A stretch of 64,000 bases of DNA from the NCBI RefSeq assembly GCF_016755635.1, contig NZ_CP051500.1, positions 744,001-808,000 on the forward strand, written 5' to 3'. The translations under genes were made by a program, and so were the position numbers. Numbering within the stretch: the first letter of the stretch is position 1; each line of letters begins with the position of its first letter. Shown here in pieces: positions 25,988 through 35,399 of this stretch. The notes beneath the pieces were generated by a model. The model saw only the letters and a program-made list of their open reading frames with translations. It did not search any database and had not been told where the DNA came from. The stretch is from Helicobacter pylori (GTDB taxonomy: Bacteria > Campylobacterota > Campylobacteria > Campylobacterales > Helicobacteraceae).

Positions 25988-27301
25988 ATGCTAGAAAATA
26001 GCTCTATATGGAGCAATCCTGCCTTTGTGGCTATCATTTGCATGTGCGTTCTTAGCCTTTTAAGGCTCAATGTCATGCTTTCTATGATTAGCGCGACTCT
26101 CATAGCAGGACTTATGGGAGGGCTTGGAATCACAGAGAGTTTTAATGTAATGATAGACGGCATGAAAGGCAATTTGAACATCGCTTTAAGCTACATCCTT
26201 TTAGGGGCTTTAGCGGTAGCGATCGCTAAAAGCAATCTCATTAAAGTCGCTTTGAGCAAATTAATAGGCTTGATGAATTACAAGCGATCCACTTTTTGCT
26301 TTTTGATCGCTTTCATCGCATGCTTTTCGCAGAATTTAGTGCCGGTGCATATCGCTTTTATCCCTATTTTAATCCCTCCTCTTTTGCATTTGATGAACCG
26401 GCTAGAATTGGATAGAAGAGCGGTCGCTTGCGCTTTAACCTTTGGCTTGCAAGCCCCCTACTTGGTGCTTCCTGTAGGGTTTGGCTTGATTTTTCAAACC
26501 ACCATTTTAGAGCAATTAAAAGCCAATGGCGTGAGCACCACCATAGCGCAAATCACAGGAGTGATGTGGATAGCGGGGTTAGCGATGGTTGTTGGGCTAT
26601 TTTTAGCGGTATTAACGCTATACAAAAAACCCAGGCGCTACAAAGAAAAATCTTTTAATATAGAAGATTACGCCTCGCTTCAATTAAACTACCATGACTA
26701 CTTGACTTTTATAGGGATTATCGTGGCGTTTGTGATCCAATTGGCCACCGATTCTATGCCCTTAGCCGCCTTTTTAGCGTTAGCGATCATCTTACTAGGT
26801 CGTGGCATTAAATTTAAAGAAACAGACTCTTTAATGGACGATAGCGTAAAAATGATGGCGTTTATCGCTTTTGTGATGTTAGTGGCTAGCGGGTTTGGAG
26901 AAGTGTTGCAAAAAGTGCATGCGATAGAGGGCTTAGTGAATGCGATCACAAGCGTAGTCCAAGGGAAGTTTTTAGGGGCTTTTTTAATGCTTGTTGTAGG
27001 GCTTTTTATCACTATGGGGATAGGGACTTCTTTTGGCACTATTCCTATCATCGCTGTGTTTTATGTCCCTTTATGCGCAAAATTAGGATTCAGCATAGAA
27101 TCTACGATTTTACTCATCGGCATAGCCGCAGCTTTAGGCGATGCAGGCTCACCGGCTAGCGATAGCACCATGGGGCCCACTTGCGGGCTTAACGCAGACA
27201 ACCAACACAATCATATCTATGACACATGCGTGCCGACTTTTTTAGTCTATAACCTCCCTTTGATTGTTTTTGGAGTTCTTGGAGCGTTACTATTAGGCTA
27301 A
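25988..27301 (+). CDS. NhaC-superfamily membrane transporter
   Basis: The 437-residue protein has about eleven membrane spans and the NhaC/ion-transporter-like block GDAGSPASDSTMGPTCGLNADNQHNH near 385. Relatives include Na+/H+ antiporters and YuiF-type amino-acid transporters; the substrate cannot be told. AAGGAG precedes the ATG. The upstream leader carries a short ORF and alternative hairpins. Its end overlaps the probable start of the MATE gene. Confidence 0.82.
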   Translation: MLENSSIWSNPAFVAIICMCVLSLLRLNVMLSMISATLIAGLMGGLGITESFNVMIDGMKGNLNIALSYILLGALAVAIAKSNLIKVALSKLIGLMNYKRSTFCFLIAFIACFSQNLVPVHIAFIPILIPPLLHLMNRLELDRRAVACALTFGLQAPYLVLPVGFGLIFQTTILEQLKANGVSTTIAQITGVMWIAGLAMVVGLFLAVLTLYKKPRRYKEKSFNIEDYASLQLNYHDYLTFIGIIVAFVIQLATDSMPLAAFLALAIILLGRGIKFKETDSLMDDSVKMMAFIAFVMLVASGFGEVLQKVHAIEGLVNAITSVVQGKFLGAFLMLVVGLFITMGIGTSFGTIPIIAVFYVPLCAKLGFSIESTILLIGIAAALGDAGSPASDSTMGPTCGLNADNQHNHIYDTCVPTFLVYNLPLIVFGVLGALLLG

Positions 27302-28617
27302 TCTATCAAGTTAAGAAAATCTTTTCTTTAGCCTTACCCTCTGGAATCAATGCCTTTTTAGATGTGCTGGTGGTCGCGCTCTCGGTTTTTTTTGTGGGTA
27401 AGATTTCGCACCATCACATCGTGGCTTTAGGGGTAGGCTTGCAATTTTTGATGCTTTTTTATGGCATCAATACGATTTTATACACCGGCACTAACGCCAT
27501 TCTGTCTAGGCTTGTAGGAGCTAGGGATTTTGCTCAAATCAATCACGCTTTTTCCAGTATTTTTATAGGGGCGCTTGTGATTTGTTTGGGCGTGTTGTTT
27601 GTTTCTTATTTTTTGATTGAGCCTTTTTTAAATTGGATGCAATTGCAAGATCCTTCGCGCCAATTGACGCAAGATTATTTAGAAGTCTTAGTTATCGCGC
27701 TACCGAGTATTTTTTTAAAAAATGTTTTAGTTTCAGCGCTCGCTAGTTTTTCAGACACCCTAACCCCCTTTATTGTCAAAATCATCATGGTCATAGCATG
27801 CATTTTTTTGAATCAAGCCTTGATTTTTGGGGATTTTGGTTTTAAAAAAATGGGGATTGTAGGCTCTGCTTTAGCGAATGTGGTTGTCTCTTATTGGGAA
27901 TTACTCGCGCTTGGCGTTTGGATACAAATCAAAAAAATCCCTTTAAAATTCAAAATAACCTTTCATTTTTCTTTTTTAAAAACCATGTTTAGAGTGGGTT
28001 GGCCGGCCGGGTTTGAGCGTTTATTGAGCTTATTTTCTTTAATCCTCTTATCCAAATTTGTAGCGAGCTATGGGGATAAGGTGTTAGCGGGCATGCAAAT
28101 AGGCATTAGGGTTGAAACCTTTTCGTTCATGCCCGGATTTGGGTTTATGATCGCAGCGATGGTTTTAACAGGGCAAAATTTAGGAGCGAACAAGCCAAAG
28201 ATCGCCACAGAATACGCGTATTTGATTTTAAAAATCTCTATGGGTTTAATGGGGGTTTTAGGGATTGTTTTAGTCTTATTCGCTAAAGAATTTGCGAGCC
28301 TTTTCTCTCAAGATGAAGAAGTCTTAGAAGTGGCGCGATCTTATTTGATCGCTGTTGGCCTCTCTCAAGCCCCCTTAATTGGGTATTTTGTGCTAGATGG
28401 AGTTTTTAGAGGGGCTGGCATTTCTAAAGTCTCACTATATATTAACACCCTAAGCTTATGGGGGTTAAGGATCATGCCCATTTACTTGCTTTTAATTTAT
28501 CATTTTAAGGTGGAATTTATTTTTGTGGTGATCGCATCAGAAACTTTTTTGCGCTCATTCATCTACTATAAAGTTTTTTCTAAAGGCATATGGAAAAGGT
28601 GCGGGAAAAAGGCTTAA
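27292..28617 (+). CDS. MATE-family efflux protein, probable ATT start
   Basis: A multidrug and toxin extrusion transporter with twelve predicted spans, for example GTNAILSRLVGARDF near 60 and GWPAGFERLLS near 230. The first ordinary start, GTG 27364, would cut into the first membrane helix. Upstream the frame stays open and encodes the family-like N-terminus QVKKIFSLALPSGINAFLD. The best start is ATT at 27292, seven bases after GGAG, overlapping the end of the NhaC-type gene and giving 441 residues. If GTG is used the product is 417 residues. Confidence 0.83.
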   Translation: MRLIYQVKKIFSLALPSGINAFLDVLVVALSVFFVGKISHHHIVALGVGLQFLMLFYGINTILYTGTNAILSRLVGARDFAQINHAFSSIFIGALVICLGVLFVSYFLIEPFLNWMQLQDPSRQLTQDYLEVLVIALPSIFLKNVLVSALASFSDTLTPFIVKIIMVIACIFLNQALIFGDFGFKKMGIVGSALANVVVSYWELLALGVWIQIKKIPLKFKITFHFSFLKTMFRVGWPAGFERLLSLFSLILLSKFVASYGDKVLAGMQIGIRVETFSFMPGFGFMIAAMVLTGQNLGANKPKIATEYAYLILKISMGLMGVLGIVLVLFAKEFASLFSQDEEVLEVARSYLIAVGLSQAPLIGYFVLDGVFRGAGISKVSLYINTLSLWGLRIMPIYLLLIYHFKVEFIFVVIASETFLRSFIYYKVFSKGIWKRCGKKA

Positions 28618-30207
28618 TCATTGCTTGAGCGTAGCGGTCGTTTTGAAACGATTTTCTCGCACCACTTGCACGCCCACTTCACCCACATACTGAGCACTCT
28701 CTTCTATCTTTTTAGCGATCTTTCTGGCAATAATAGGCACTTGATTGTCCCTAACTTGGTTGGATTTGACAATCACTCTTAATTCTCGCCCGCTCTCCAT
28801 CGCATACGCCTTTTCCACCCCATCAAATTCTAGCGCGATCTCTTCTAAAGCTTGCATGCGTTTAGCGTATTCTTCATCGCTCTTTCTTCTAGCCCCAGGA
28901 CGCCCAGCAGAAAGCGCATCAGCCGCACACACGCTCGCGCACTCCACGCTCAAAATCTCTTCATGCCCATGGTGGGCATAAATCGCATTGATCACAACCG
29001 GGTCTTCTTTATGGCGCTTGCACACCTCAACGCCTAAATTCACATGGTCTCTCCCAAGCTCTTGGGTGAGCGCTTTACCAATATCATGCAAAATACCGGC
29101 TCTTCTGGCGAGCTTTTTATCCCCCCCAAGCTGCTCTGCAATCAAGCCGGCTAAAAGAGCGACTTCTTTAGAATGCTGTAAAGCGTTTTGCCCAAAACTG
29201 GAGCGGTAACGCATTTTGCCTATTAAAATTTTAAGCTCATCTTCCATAGACCCAAGCTCTAATTCTAACACCACGCTCTCCCCTTCAGAAAGCAATTCTT
29301 TTTCCATGTTGCGTGCGACTCTATGATAAACCTCTTCAATCCTGTTAGGCTGGATACGGCCGTCTTCTATTAAAATCTTAAGCGTCTCGCTCGCTACTTC
29401 ACGCCGATAAAGATTGAAACTGGACAAACACAATTCGCTGCTGTCTTCGCTAAATTCTATATCCACCCCGCTGACCTTTTTAAACGCTTCAATATTTTTC
29501 CCGTCTTTGCCTATCACACGACCGATATAATCTGAACAAGGCAAAGCGATACGAGTTGTTAAATTCTCTGTCGCATAATTACCCGCAAAACGGGCTGTCG
29601 CTTCCGCTAAAATGGCATACGATTTTTTCTTGCCCTCTTCTTTGGCTTCTTTTTCATAACGCCTGATTAAGGCGCTTTTTTGGGCTTCTAATTCTTCTTC
29701 TAATTGCTCTAAAATCATGCTTTTAATTTCATCTTTAGTGTAAGCCATGTAATTGAGCATCGCATCTAGCGCTTTAGCTTGAGCTTCTTTACAAACAGCG
29801 CGCTGTTTTTTAAAATTTTCTTTTTCTTGTTCTAAAATCTGGCGTTCTTTTTCAAGCTCTTTTTTTTCCTTTTCCAAATAGCGTTTTTCATCTCTTACAA
29901 ATTCTTTGTGCTGTGCTTCTAAATGCTTCAAATGCGCTTCTTTTTTATCAAAATGGGTTTGGAGTTGCAAGTTCTTGTTTTCATATTGCTGTTGCAATTT
30001 GCATTCTTGGCTTTTCATGCGTATCTCTTCAGCTTCCACAAAAGATTTCGCTTGAAACTCCATTAATTTGGCTTTAGCTGAAGCGCTTTTTAAAGTGGCT
30101 TGCCCTCTAGCGTAATAGATCTTTTTCATCACATAATACATGACTAGAGCGGTAATCAAACACGCTACTAAGACTTCTAATGAAATGTAAATTAACCCGC
30201 TGCTCAT
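28618..30207 (-). CDS. rny: Ribonuclease Y
   Basis: RNase Y is a membrane-bound endoribonuclease that starts mRNA decay. The order is classical: one N-terminal span (LEVLVACLITALVMYYV), a coiled coil to about 200, a KH domain with GRVIGKDGKNIEAF near 225 and an HD domain with QHSKEVALLAG and GILHDIGKAL near 345-375. GAAGGAAA precedes the ATG. Its 5' end overlaps the cyclo-ligase gene by 101 bases in another frame. Confidence 0.93.
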   Translation of the reverse strand: MSSGLIYISLEVLVACLITALVMYYVMKKIYYARGQATLKSASAKAKLMEFQAKSFVEAEEIRMKSQECKLQQQYENKNLQLQTHFDKKEAHLKHLEAQHKEFVRDEKRYLEKEKKELEKERQILEQEKENFKKQRAVCKEAQAKALDAMLNYMAYTKDEIKSMILEQLEEELEAQKSALIRRYEKEAKEEGKKKSYAILAEATARFAGNYATENLTTRIALPCSDYIGRVIGKDGKNIEAFKKVSGVDIEFSEDSSELCLSSFNLYRREVASETLKILIEDGRIQPNRIEEVYHRVARNMEKELLSEGESVVLELELGSMEDELKILIGKMRYRSSFGQNALQHSKEVALLAGLIAEQLGGDKKLARRAGILHDIGKALTQELGRDHVNLGVEVCKRHKEDPVVINAIYAHHGHEEILSVECASVCAADALSAGRPGARRKSDEEYAKRMQALEEIALEFDGVEKAYAMESGRELRVIVKSNQVRDNQVPIIARKIAKKIEESAQYVGEVGVQVVRENRFKTTATLKQ

Positions 30208-30787
30208 AATGTTTCCTTCTATTATTCTTCATAACGATACGAGCATTCATGTAAAGATCCGCTTCAATGTCATAGGCGTCTGTAAGAACACCATTAGCTA
30301 TCGCTAACTCCCTACTCACAAACACGATTAAGGGGCGTTTTAGCCGCCTTTTGAATAATTGGGGCAAACTCCTATCATACATGCCTAGTCCAAAACCCAC
30401 GCGCCTAAAGCTTGTATCCATTCCTAAAATCGGCACGACAATACAATCTAATTCTTGCTTATAATAGCGCGACAAACTCGGCTCATCAAACCACCCCAAA
30501 CGCCTTAAGGGCAACCTAAAGGGTGCGATAGTAAAACCCTCTTTAGAAAAATGAGTGCCTTTTTTGATGCTTTTAGGCAACCACACGCGCTTATTTTTTT
30601 GTCTTAACTTCAAAATCAAAGGCCTGATGTCAAGCTCATGCCCTAATGGGCTATACAATAAAATATTTTGATAATCTTTGAGTTTCCAAAACAAAAGCTT
30701 GCAAGCCAGTTTATCCCTAACTGCTTTATCTTTTGCTTTAGCCCTTTTCAAGCGTTCTTTACAAAAATCTCTAAAAATCGTTTTAAT
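30107..30787 (-). CDS. 5-formyltetrahydrofolate cyclo-ligase, probable ATT start
   Basis: The enzyme converts 5-formyl-THF to methenyl-THF with ATP. YSPLGHELDIRPLI, VPILGMDTSFRRVGFGLGMYDRSL (the family G-x-G-x-G-Y/M-Y-D signature) and RELAIANGVLTDAYDIEAD are visible. The first normal start, TTG 30751, cuts the N-terminal helix; ATT at 30785-30787 lies eight bases after AAGGA (30796-30800) and adds the expected helix IKTIFRDFCKERL, giving 226 residues. About 35 C-terminal residues past MNARIVMKN run over the rny start and look non-family, so a late frameshift is possible. Confidence 0.82.
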   Translation of the reverse strand: MKTIFRDFCKERLKRAKAKDKAVRDKLACKLLFWKLKDYQNILLYSPLGHELDIRPLILKLRQKNKRVWLPKSIKKGTHFSKEGFTIAPFRLPLRRLGWFDEPSLSRYYKQELDCIVVPILGMDTSFRRVGFGLGMYDRSLPQLFKRRLKRPLIVFVSRELAIANGVLTDAYDIEADLYMNARIVMKNNRRKHYEQRVNLHFIRSLSSVFDYRSSHVLCDEKDLLR

Positions 30788-30815
30788 GGTTATAATCCTT
30801 AAATTTTAGACTTAC

Positions 30816-30828
30816 ATTATAGTATAAT
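30816..30828. promoter_or_regulatory. Divergent -10 boxes, cyclo-ligase / lipoprotein
   Basis: TATAAT reads on the minus strand at 30816-30821 and on the plus strand at 30823-30828. Each is suitably placed for a start site ahead of the cyclo-ligase operon (minus) and the lipoprotein-ftsY pair (plus). The boxes almost touch, so the two promoters may compete for polymerase. Confidence 0.55.
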
Positions 30829-30875
30829 TTTAGGTTATTAGTTACCATTTTATTATTCTTAAGGATGTGTTTATA

Positions 30876-31433
30876 ATGAGAATTAAGGCTTATTTTTTGC
30901 GTTTTATCGCGCTGGTTTTGATCGTTTTGTTGGGTTTTAGCGCTTGTAAAAATTCCCAAAAACCTCAAGATTCTCAAAACAATACCACCCAACAAGATAG
31001 CCCTAAAACCTACACCGCTATGGATCTAAATAACCAAGAATACACGATTACAGGCGATTTAGATTCTCTAAATATCAGCCCGGATTCCAACACCCCTACC
31101 CTATTAGTTTTAAGCGCTTTAGATAATTCTTTAAAAGATTACGCCCCCAGCTTTAACATCTTAAAAAAAACTTTTAAAGATCGTTTGAGGGTGCTTATTT
31201 TACTCAATCAACCCTATTCAAGCGATGCAATCAAAGACTTTAGCGCGCGTTCTCAAGCTGATTTGATGATTTTAAACCCTAAAGATACCGCTCTTTTTGA
31301 TCATTTAAAGTATGACGCTTTAAACCATTCTTTTAACATGCTCCTATATCACAAACACCAATTGATCAAAATGTATCAGGGGATCGTGCCAATAGAAATG
31401 CTCCAATTTGATATTTCCAATTTAAAGGATTAA
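30876..31433 (+). CDS. Lipoprotein with thioredoxin-like fold (putative)
   Basis: The start [24 protein letters not shown] is a lipoprotein signal with Cys near residue 24, then a Gln/Asn/Thr-rich linker. The remainder ([20 protein letters not shown] ...) has the strand-helix layout of thioredoxin-like proteins but no C-x-x-C, so redox activity is unlikely. ATG 30876 behind AAGGA is preferred to GTG 30867. ftsY starts six bases after it. Confidence 0.68.
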   Translation: MRIKAYFLRFIALVLIVLLGFSACKNSQKPQDSQNNTTQQDSPKTYTAMDLNNQEYTITGDLDSLNISPDSNTPTLLVLSALDNSLKDYAPSFNILKKTFKDRLRVLILLNQPYSSDAIKDFSARSQADLMILNPKDTALFDHLKYDALNHSFNMLLYHKHQLIKMYQGIVPIEMLQFDISNLKD

Positions 31434-31438
31434 AAACC

Positions 31439-32320
31439 ATGTTTAATTTTTTCAAAAAAATTGTCAATAAAATTAAGGGCGAAGAGGTTAAAGAAAAAAA
31501 GCGCCAAAGCGTTCCTAAAGAGGAATTAGAAGAAATTTTGATTGGCTTTGATATCCAATACGATTTGATAGAGAGCTTGTTACAGCATTTAGGCGATTTG
31601 GTTACGCCCAAGCAATTAGAAGTCGCTTTGTTGCGTTTTGTGCGTGGGGAAAGCTATTATGATAAAACCCGCCTAAAGACTATCACCACAAAACCCTTAG
31701 TGCATTTGATCGTGGGGGTTAATGGGGCGGGTAAAACCACAACGATCGCTAAATTAGCCAAGCTTTCTTTAAAACAGCATAAAAAAGCGCTTTTAGGAGC
31801 CGGCGATACCTTTAGAGCGGCTGCAGTCAAACAGCTGCAATTATGGGGCGAAAAGCTTAACATTCAAGTCATTAGCACTAAAGAAGGGAGCGATCCAAGC
31901 TCTCTAGCTTATAACACCATAGAAAGTGCGATCGCTAAAAATATAGATGAAGTTTTTATAGACACCGCCGGGAGGCTACACAACCAGACCAATCTTAAAA
32001 ACGAGCTTTCTAAAATCGCGCGCACCTGCTCTAAAGTTTTAAAAGACGCCCCCTTTTATAAATTCCTTATTTTAGACGGCACGCAAGGGAGTTCTGGGCT
32101 AACGCAAGCCAAAATTTTCCATGAGACTTTGGCGCTAGATGGCGTGATTATGACTAAGCTTGATGGCACTTCTAAAGGCGGAGCGATTTTAAGCGTGCTG
32201 TATGAGTTGAAATTACCCATTCTTTATTTAGGAATGGGCGAAAAAGAAGACGATTTGATCGCTTTTGATGAAGAACGCTTTATAGAAGATTTGGTTGATG
32301 CGGTGTTTGTGGAACAATAA
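31439..32320 (+). CDS. ftsY: Signal recognition particle receptor FtsY
   Basis: FtsY docks the SRP-ribosome complex at the membrane. The 293-residue NG form lacks the long acidic A domain found in E. coli. GTPase motifs are intact: [17 protein letters not shown] near 98, [12 protein letters not shown] near 178 and [10 protein letters not shown] near 240. It is downstream of the lipoprotein gene and probably cotranscribed. Confidence 0.93.
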   Translation: MFNFFKKIVNKIKGEEVKEKKRQSVPKEELEEILIGFDIQYDLIESLLQHLGDLVTPKQLEVALLRFVRGESYYDKTRLKTITTKPLVHLIVGVNGAGKTTTIAKLAKLSLKQHKKALLGAGDTFRAAAVKQLQLWGEKLNIQVISTKEGSDPSSLAYNTIESAIAKNIDEVFIDTAGRLHNQTNLKNELSKIARTCSKVLKDAPFYKFLILDGTQGSSGLTQAKIFHETLALDGVIMTKLDGTSKGGAILSVLYELKLPILYLGMGEKEDDLIAFDEERFIEDLVDAVFVEQ

Positions 32321-32328
32321 ATTAAAAA

Positions 32329-32643
32329 TTATTGATTAAGAATAACCCTAAAACTTGCATCCATGTGGTTTGCTTCTTGTAAAGCGTTACAAACCTCTGC
32401 GTTTTTGGCATAAAACTCCTTCAGTGGGATATGGGAATAAAGTTTTTTGTGTGCTTCATCAATCCTGCAAATTAACGGGCGTGATTCATAAATCTTGCAC
32501 AGATTGGTTTCTAAATCCAAAAACTTGCACACCCCATTGCCAGCATCAAACCCAATAAGCTCAATAATCCCGGTGATATTTTTACAGCAAAGCCCACAAG
32601 AGGTGCAAGGGAAACGATCAAGCTTTTCTTGTGATCCTTTCAT
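32329..32643 (-). CDS. YkgJ-type cysteine-cluster protein
   Basis: The 104-residue protein shows C-T-S-C-G-L-C-C-K-N near 17 and further cysteines in NGVCKFLD, NLCKIY and RPLICRID, the metal- or Fe-S-binding pattern of the YkgJ/UPF0153 family. Biochemical role is unknown. It converges on ftsY. Confidence 0.8.
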   Translation of the reverse strand: MKGSQEKLDRFPCTSCGLCCKNITGIIELIGFDAGNGVCKFLDLETNLCKIYESRPLICRIDEAHKKLYSHIPLKEFYAKNAEVCNALQEANHMDASFRVILNQ

Positions 32644-32701
32644 CTTTTTATATCCTCACATTTAAAGCCCTTCATCTTTCAAACCCCTAGGCGATCCCTT
32701 T

Positions 32702-33591
32702 TCACAAGTTTTTAAGACCTTTTTGATTGGATTGGATCATCGCCACATCATAATGCCCGCTTTTTTGCCCGCTTTCTAGGGTATTTATCTGATTTCGCAT
32801 GAGATTGAGAGCATTTTGTGCTTTTTTATTAAGTTTTTGGTGTTCGTCCATGATAGAGACTTTCAAAAAAGCACTCAAACTAAAGAGCGTTGAAACGGTA
32901 ACGCAGAGCTGATCTTTTTCTTCTTGATCGTAACGAGAGGTATCGTAGTGATGCTTTTTCATCGTGGCGATGGCGTCTTGAGAAAGCGAGAAAAACAGCG
33001 CATCAAACAGTAATAAGCCTTGGTATCGTCTCGCTTTTTTTCCATTTCATCAGCGCTAATAGCCCCCAAAATAGCGAGTGCAGGAGCTGCTAACAAGCCT
33101 CCAACCACTGCCATACCCGCAAGACCACTCGCAGCGAGTCCTCCACCCAACACAGCACCAGTAGTAAAACTAGAAACGCCTAAGCTACCACAGCCTGCAA
33201 TCACTCCTAGAGCAGAGTCTCCATCAATACCGTTGGTGTTAAGTTGGTTAAGGAGATTTCGCGTGCCTAAGACTTGTTTTTGAATGTCTTGCATATCAGT
33301 ATCTTTGGTACCGATAGTAATCCTAAGGCGATTCAATTGGTGGAAATGATCCAAAAAGTTTGAAACCGTATGGCTTAAAACATGGAGTTTTTTCTTACCC
33401 AATCTCACTAAAGCTTGATTGCGACTAGACTGTGCACTATCAACTTTTCTTTTTGCTTCCTCTTTTAAATTCTCTGCCTTTTTGATAAATTCATCAGCTT
33501 CGCAATCGGCATCGAGCGCATCAATCCCTTTTTTGACTCCGTATCCTGCTGCCGCTAGGGCTAACCCTCCTAAAATGAATGGTAATGGCAT
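32702..33591 (-). pseudogene. Glycine-zipper membrane protein, frameshifted at an A7 tract
   Basis: The 5' frame (33591-32959, 210 residues) has a hydrophobic N-terminus, a charged helix, and a Gly/Ala-rich span (VLGGGLAASGLAGMAVVGG). After EMEKK it continues as an unlikely Arg/Cys tail. In the +1-shifted frame, after an eighth A in the A7 run, the reading continues EMEKKARRYQGLLLFDALFF and through the ATG at 32962 into the 86-residue C-terminal ORF, giving about 296 residues. So one gene is split. As it stands ATGA coupling could yield two proteins. AAAGGAG precedes the ATG, 12 bases after the upstream gene. Function unknown. Confidence 0.72.
33035..33041 (-). repeat. A7 (plus strand T7) frameshift tract
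   Basis: Seven T on the plus strand. Eight (or five) would join the 210- and 86-residue frames into one protein; seven breaks it. Confidence 0.7.
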
Positions 33592-33602
33592 GTTTTTCTC
33601 CT

Positions 33603-35153
33603 TTAAATTTCTATTTCTTTATTGCTAGTAATGAGTTCCCAGCATTCCTGTTTATTATTAAACAACGGCTTTTGGCCTAGTCTTTCTTGAATTTTGTTAT
33701 TAACTCCTATACCTAGATTTGCATCCCCTGTATAACTTGCTCTCCAAAGCTCATCAAAACTCTGATTGAAAAACTTGGTGGTTTCATGAAAATATTTCTC
33801 AAACACCTCCTTAAATTGATTTTGATAAATCTCTAACAGCTTGATGAGTTCACGGCATTCTTTTTCAATCTCAATACGCCTTTGGCGCACCAATTTAGCC
33901 TCTTCACGAGCCTTTAGAAAAGCGTTAAAACAAGTTTCGCTCAAGATCGCACCCACAAAGCCCCCAACCAACGCCCCAACCACAGGAATGGGGATGAGCG
34001 CTTGACCAGCAAATGCCATAGCCCCACTACTTACAAGAGTGGTGTTGGCTTTCCCAAGCTGTTTAAGAAGCTCTGTTTTATCAATCTTTCCAGAAAAATA
34101 GCGGCCTAATATCGTGGCGTTTGCCATACAAGCACCCACAATCATTGCAGGTAATGAACCCTTGCCAAGGCTTTGGATGATTTTATTAGCGCTGCTTTGC
34201 ATCCAACCTCCCAAAGAGGAGCTTGCAAACGCACTACCATAAATAAGCGCTCCACCCTTTAGAGTAGCAATGGTGGTGTGCTTGATCGCTTTCACAGGAT
34301 CCTTGCCATTTGCGATACATTCATAGATATTTGTTATTGCTGAGATCCCACCACCTATCAACGCACCGGTTTGTGCAGCGTTCATTCCTGCTTGATGCGA
34401 AACGCTGGCAACATCTTTGGCAGTGGAGAGCTTTGGGTTCAATCTGGCTTCAATTGCCTCTCTTTTAGTGGCGCTCGCAGGTCTTGTATGGGCTTTGATT
34501 GTTTTGCATTTTTGGAGTTTTTCCTCTAAATGAGCGGCTTTTTGAAAATCGCCAAGCCCCTTTTGTTTAGCGATTTGAGACTCTAGGCTCTTGATCCTAG
34601 TATTGACCGCTCTTTGAAAATCCCCATAATGATTCCTAGCGATTTTCATCTTCGCACCGTTTTCAAAGTATTTTTTATAGGGTTTAGATAAGAGTTTTTT
34701 AAAACACTCCTCACCATTTCTGCCCACAAATTTACTTTGCGTGAGCGTTCCAGGAATGACATTCCCCTTTTCATCCACACTGACATAATCCACGATTTCG
34801 TGGTTCTTCTTGGGCGTAGCATAGTTTGGGAAAAGATTCTTAACCTGAGCCTTTTGCTCACTAGAAAGATTGTCATACTGCACTATCCTTTCTCTTTTTC
34901 CTGCAAGAATATTATGCACATTAACATGGGCTTGCTCTTTGATTTCAGCAGAATACCCCGCCTGTTGGTTGATATTTTGTTTAATATAGTTAGGGTTTAC
35001 CTTCCTTTTTGAGATCTCTTCTAATCTATCAAAGGCAGAAAAATGCTCTCTATTGGCACTAGCATGAAGTGCACTTTCTTCGCCAGTTGAACCCATGATA
35101 GTGGCATCTGTAATGTTGCTGTATTGTTGTTTTTTCTCTCGATCTTTTTTCAT
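33603..35153 (-). CDS. Uncharacterised 516-residue protein with glycine-zipper core
   Basis: No family is recognised. The N-terminal 240 residues are hydrophilic and charged. About 250-410 holds several Gly/Ala-rich hydrophobic segments (TGALIGGGISAITNI, KGGALIYGSAF, IPIPVVGALVGGFVG), and 410-460 a coiled coil (EEAKLVRQRRIEIEKECRELI). There is no signal peptide, nucleotide motif or obvious enzyme site. GGAG precedes the ATG. It forms a two-gene unit with the frameshifted glycine-zipper gene downstream. Hydrophobic zippers could insert in membranes, recalling pore-forming or dynamin-associated proteins, but this is conjecture. Confidence 0.75.
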   Translation of the reverse strand: MKKDREKKQQYSNITDATIMGSTGEESALHASANREHFSAFDRLEEISKRKVNPNYIKQNINQQAGYSAEIKEQAHVNVHNILAGKRERIVQYDNLSSEQKAQVKNLFPNYATPKKNHEIVDYVSVDEKGNVIPGTLTQSKFVGRNGEECFKKLLSKPYKKYFENGAKMKIARNHYGDFQRAVNTRIKSLESQIAKQKGLGDFQKAAHLEEKLQKCKTIKAHTRPASATKREAIEARLNPKLSTAKDVASVSHQAGMNAAQTGALIGGGISAITNIYECIANGKDPVKAIKHTTIATLKGGALIYGSAFASSSLGGWMQSSANKIIQSLGKGSLPAMIVGACMANATILGRYFSGKIDKTELLKQLGKANTTLVSSGAMAFAGQALIPIPVVGALVGGFVGAILSETCFNAFLKAREEAKLVRQRRIEIEKECRELIKLLEIYQNQFKEVFEKYFHETTKFFNQSFDELWRASYTGDANLGIGVNNKIQERLGQKPLFNNKQECWELITSNKEIEI

Positions 35154-35399
35154 GACTCAACTCCAAAAAAGAGGGATTTAAAAAAAGCGAGAGATTTTGG
35201 GGATTTTAAAAGGTTTAGGGTAGGCTTATAAGTAACCCCTCCCCAGAAAGACCGGAAACTAAAAAAGCCGGAAATAAAAAAACGCTAGGACTTTTTCCAT
35301 AAAGACCTCCTTATTGTTTGATCCTAGCCACTATAACCAAAAATCCTAAGCAAACCGCCTTATTTTTAATAAAAAGGTTTAAAATAATAAATATTTTCC
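35154..35399. other. Gap between the 516-residue gene and moaA
   Basis: AT-rich with poly-A/T stretches. Short repeats AAAAAAGCCGGAAAT and GACCGGAAACTAAAAAAG near 35250-35280 are similar to each other. No ORF or clear terminator was found; promoters for the minus-strand locus should lie here. Confidence 0.4.
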
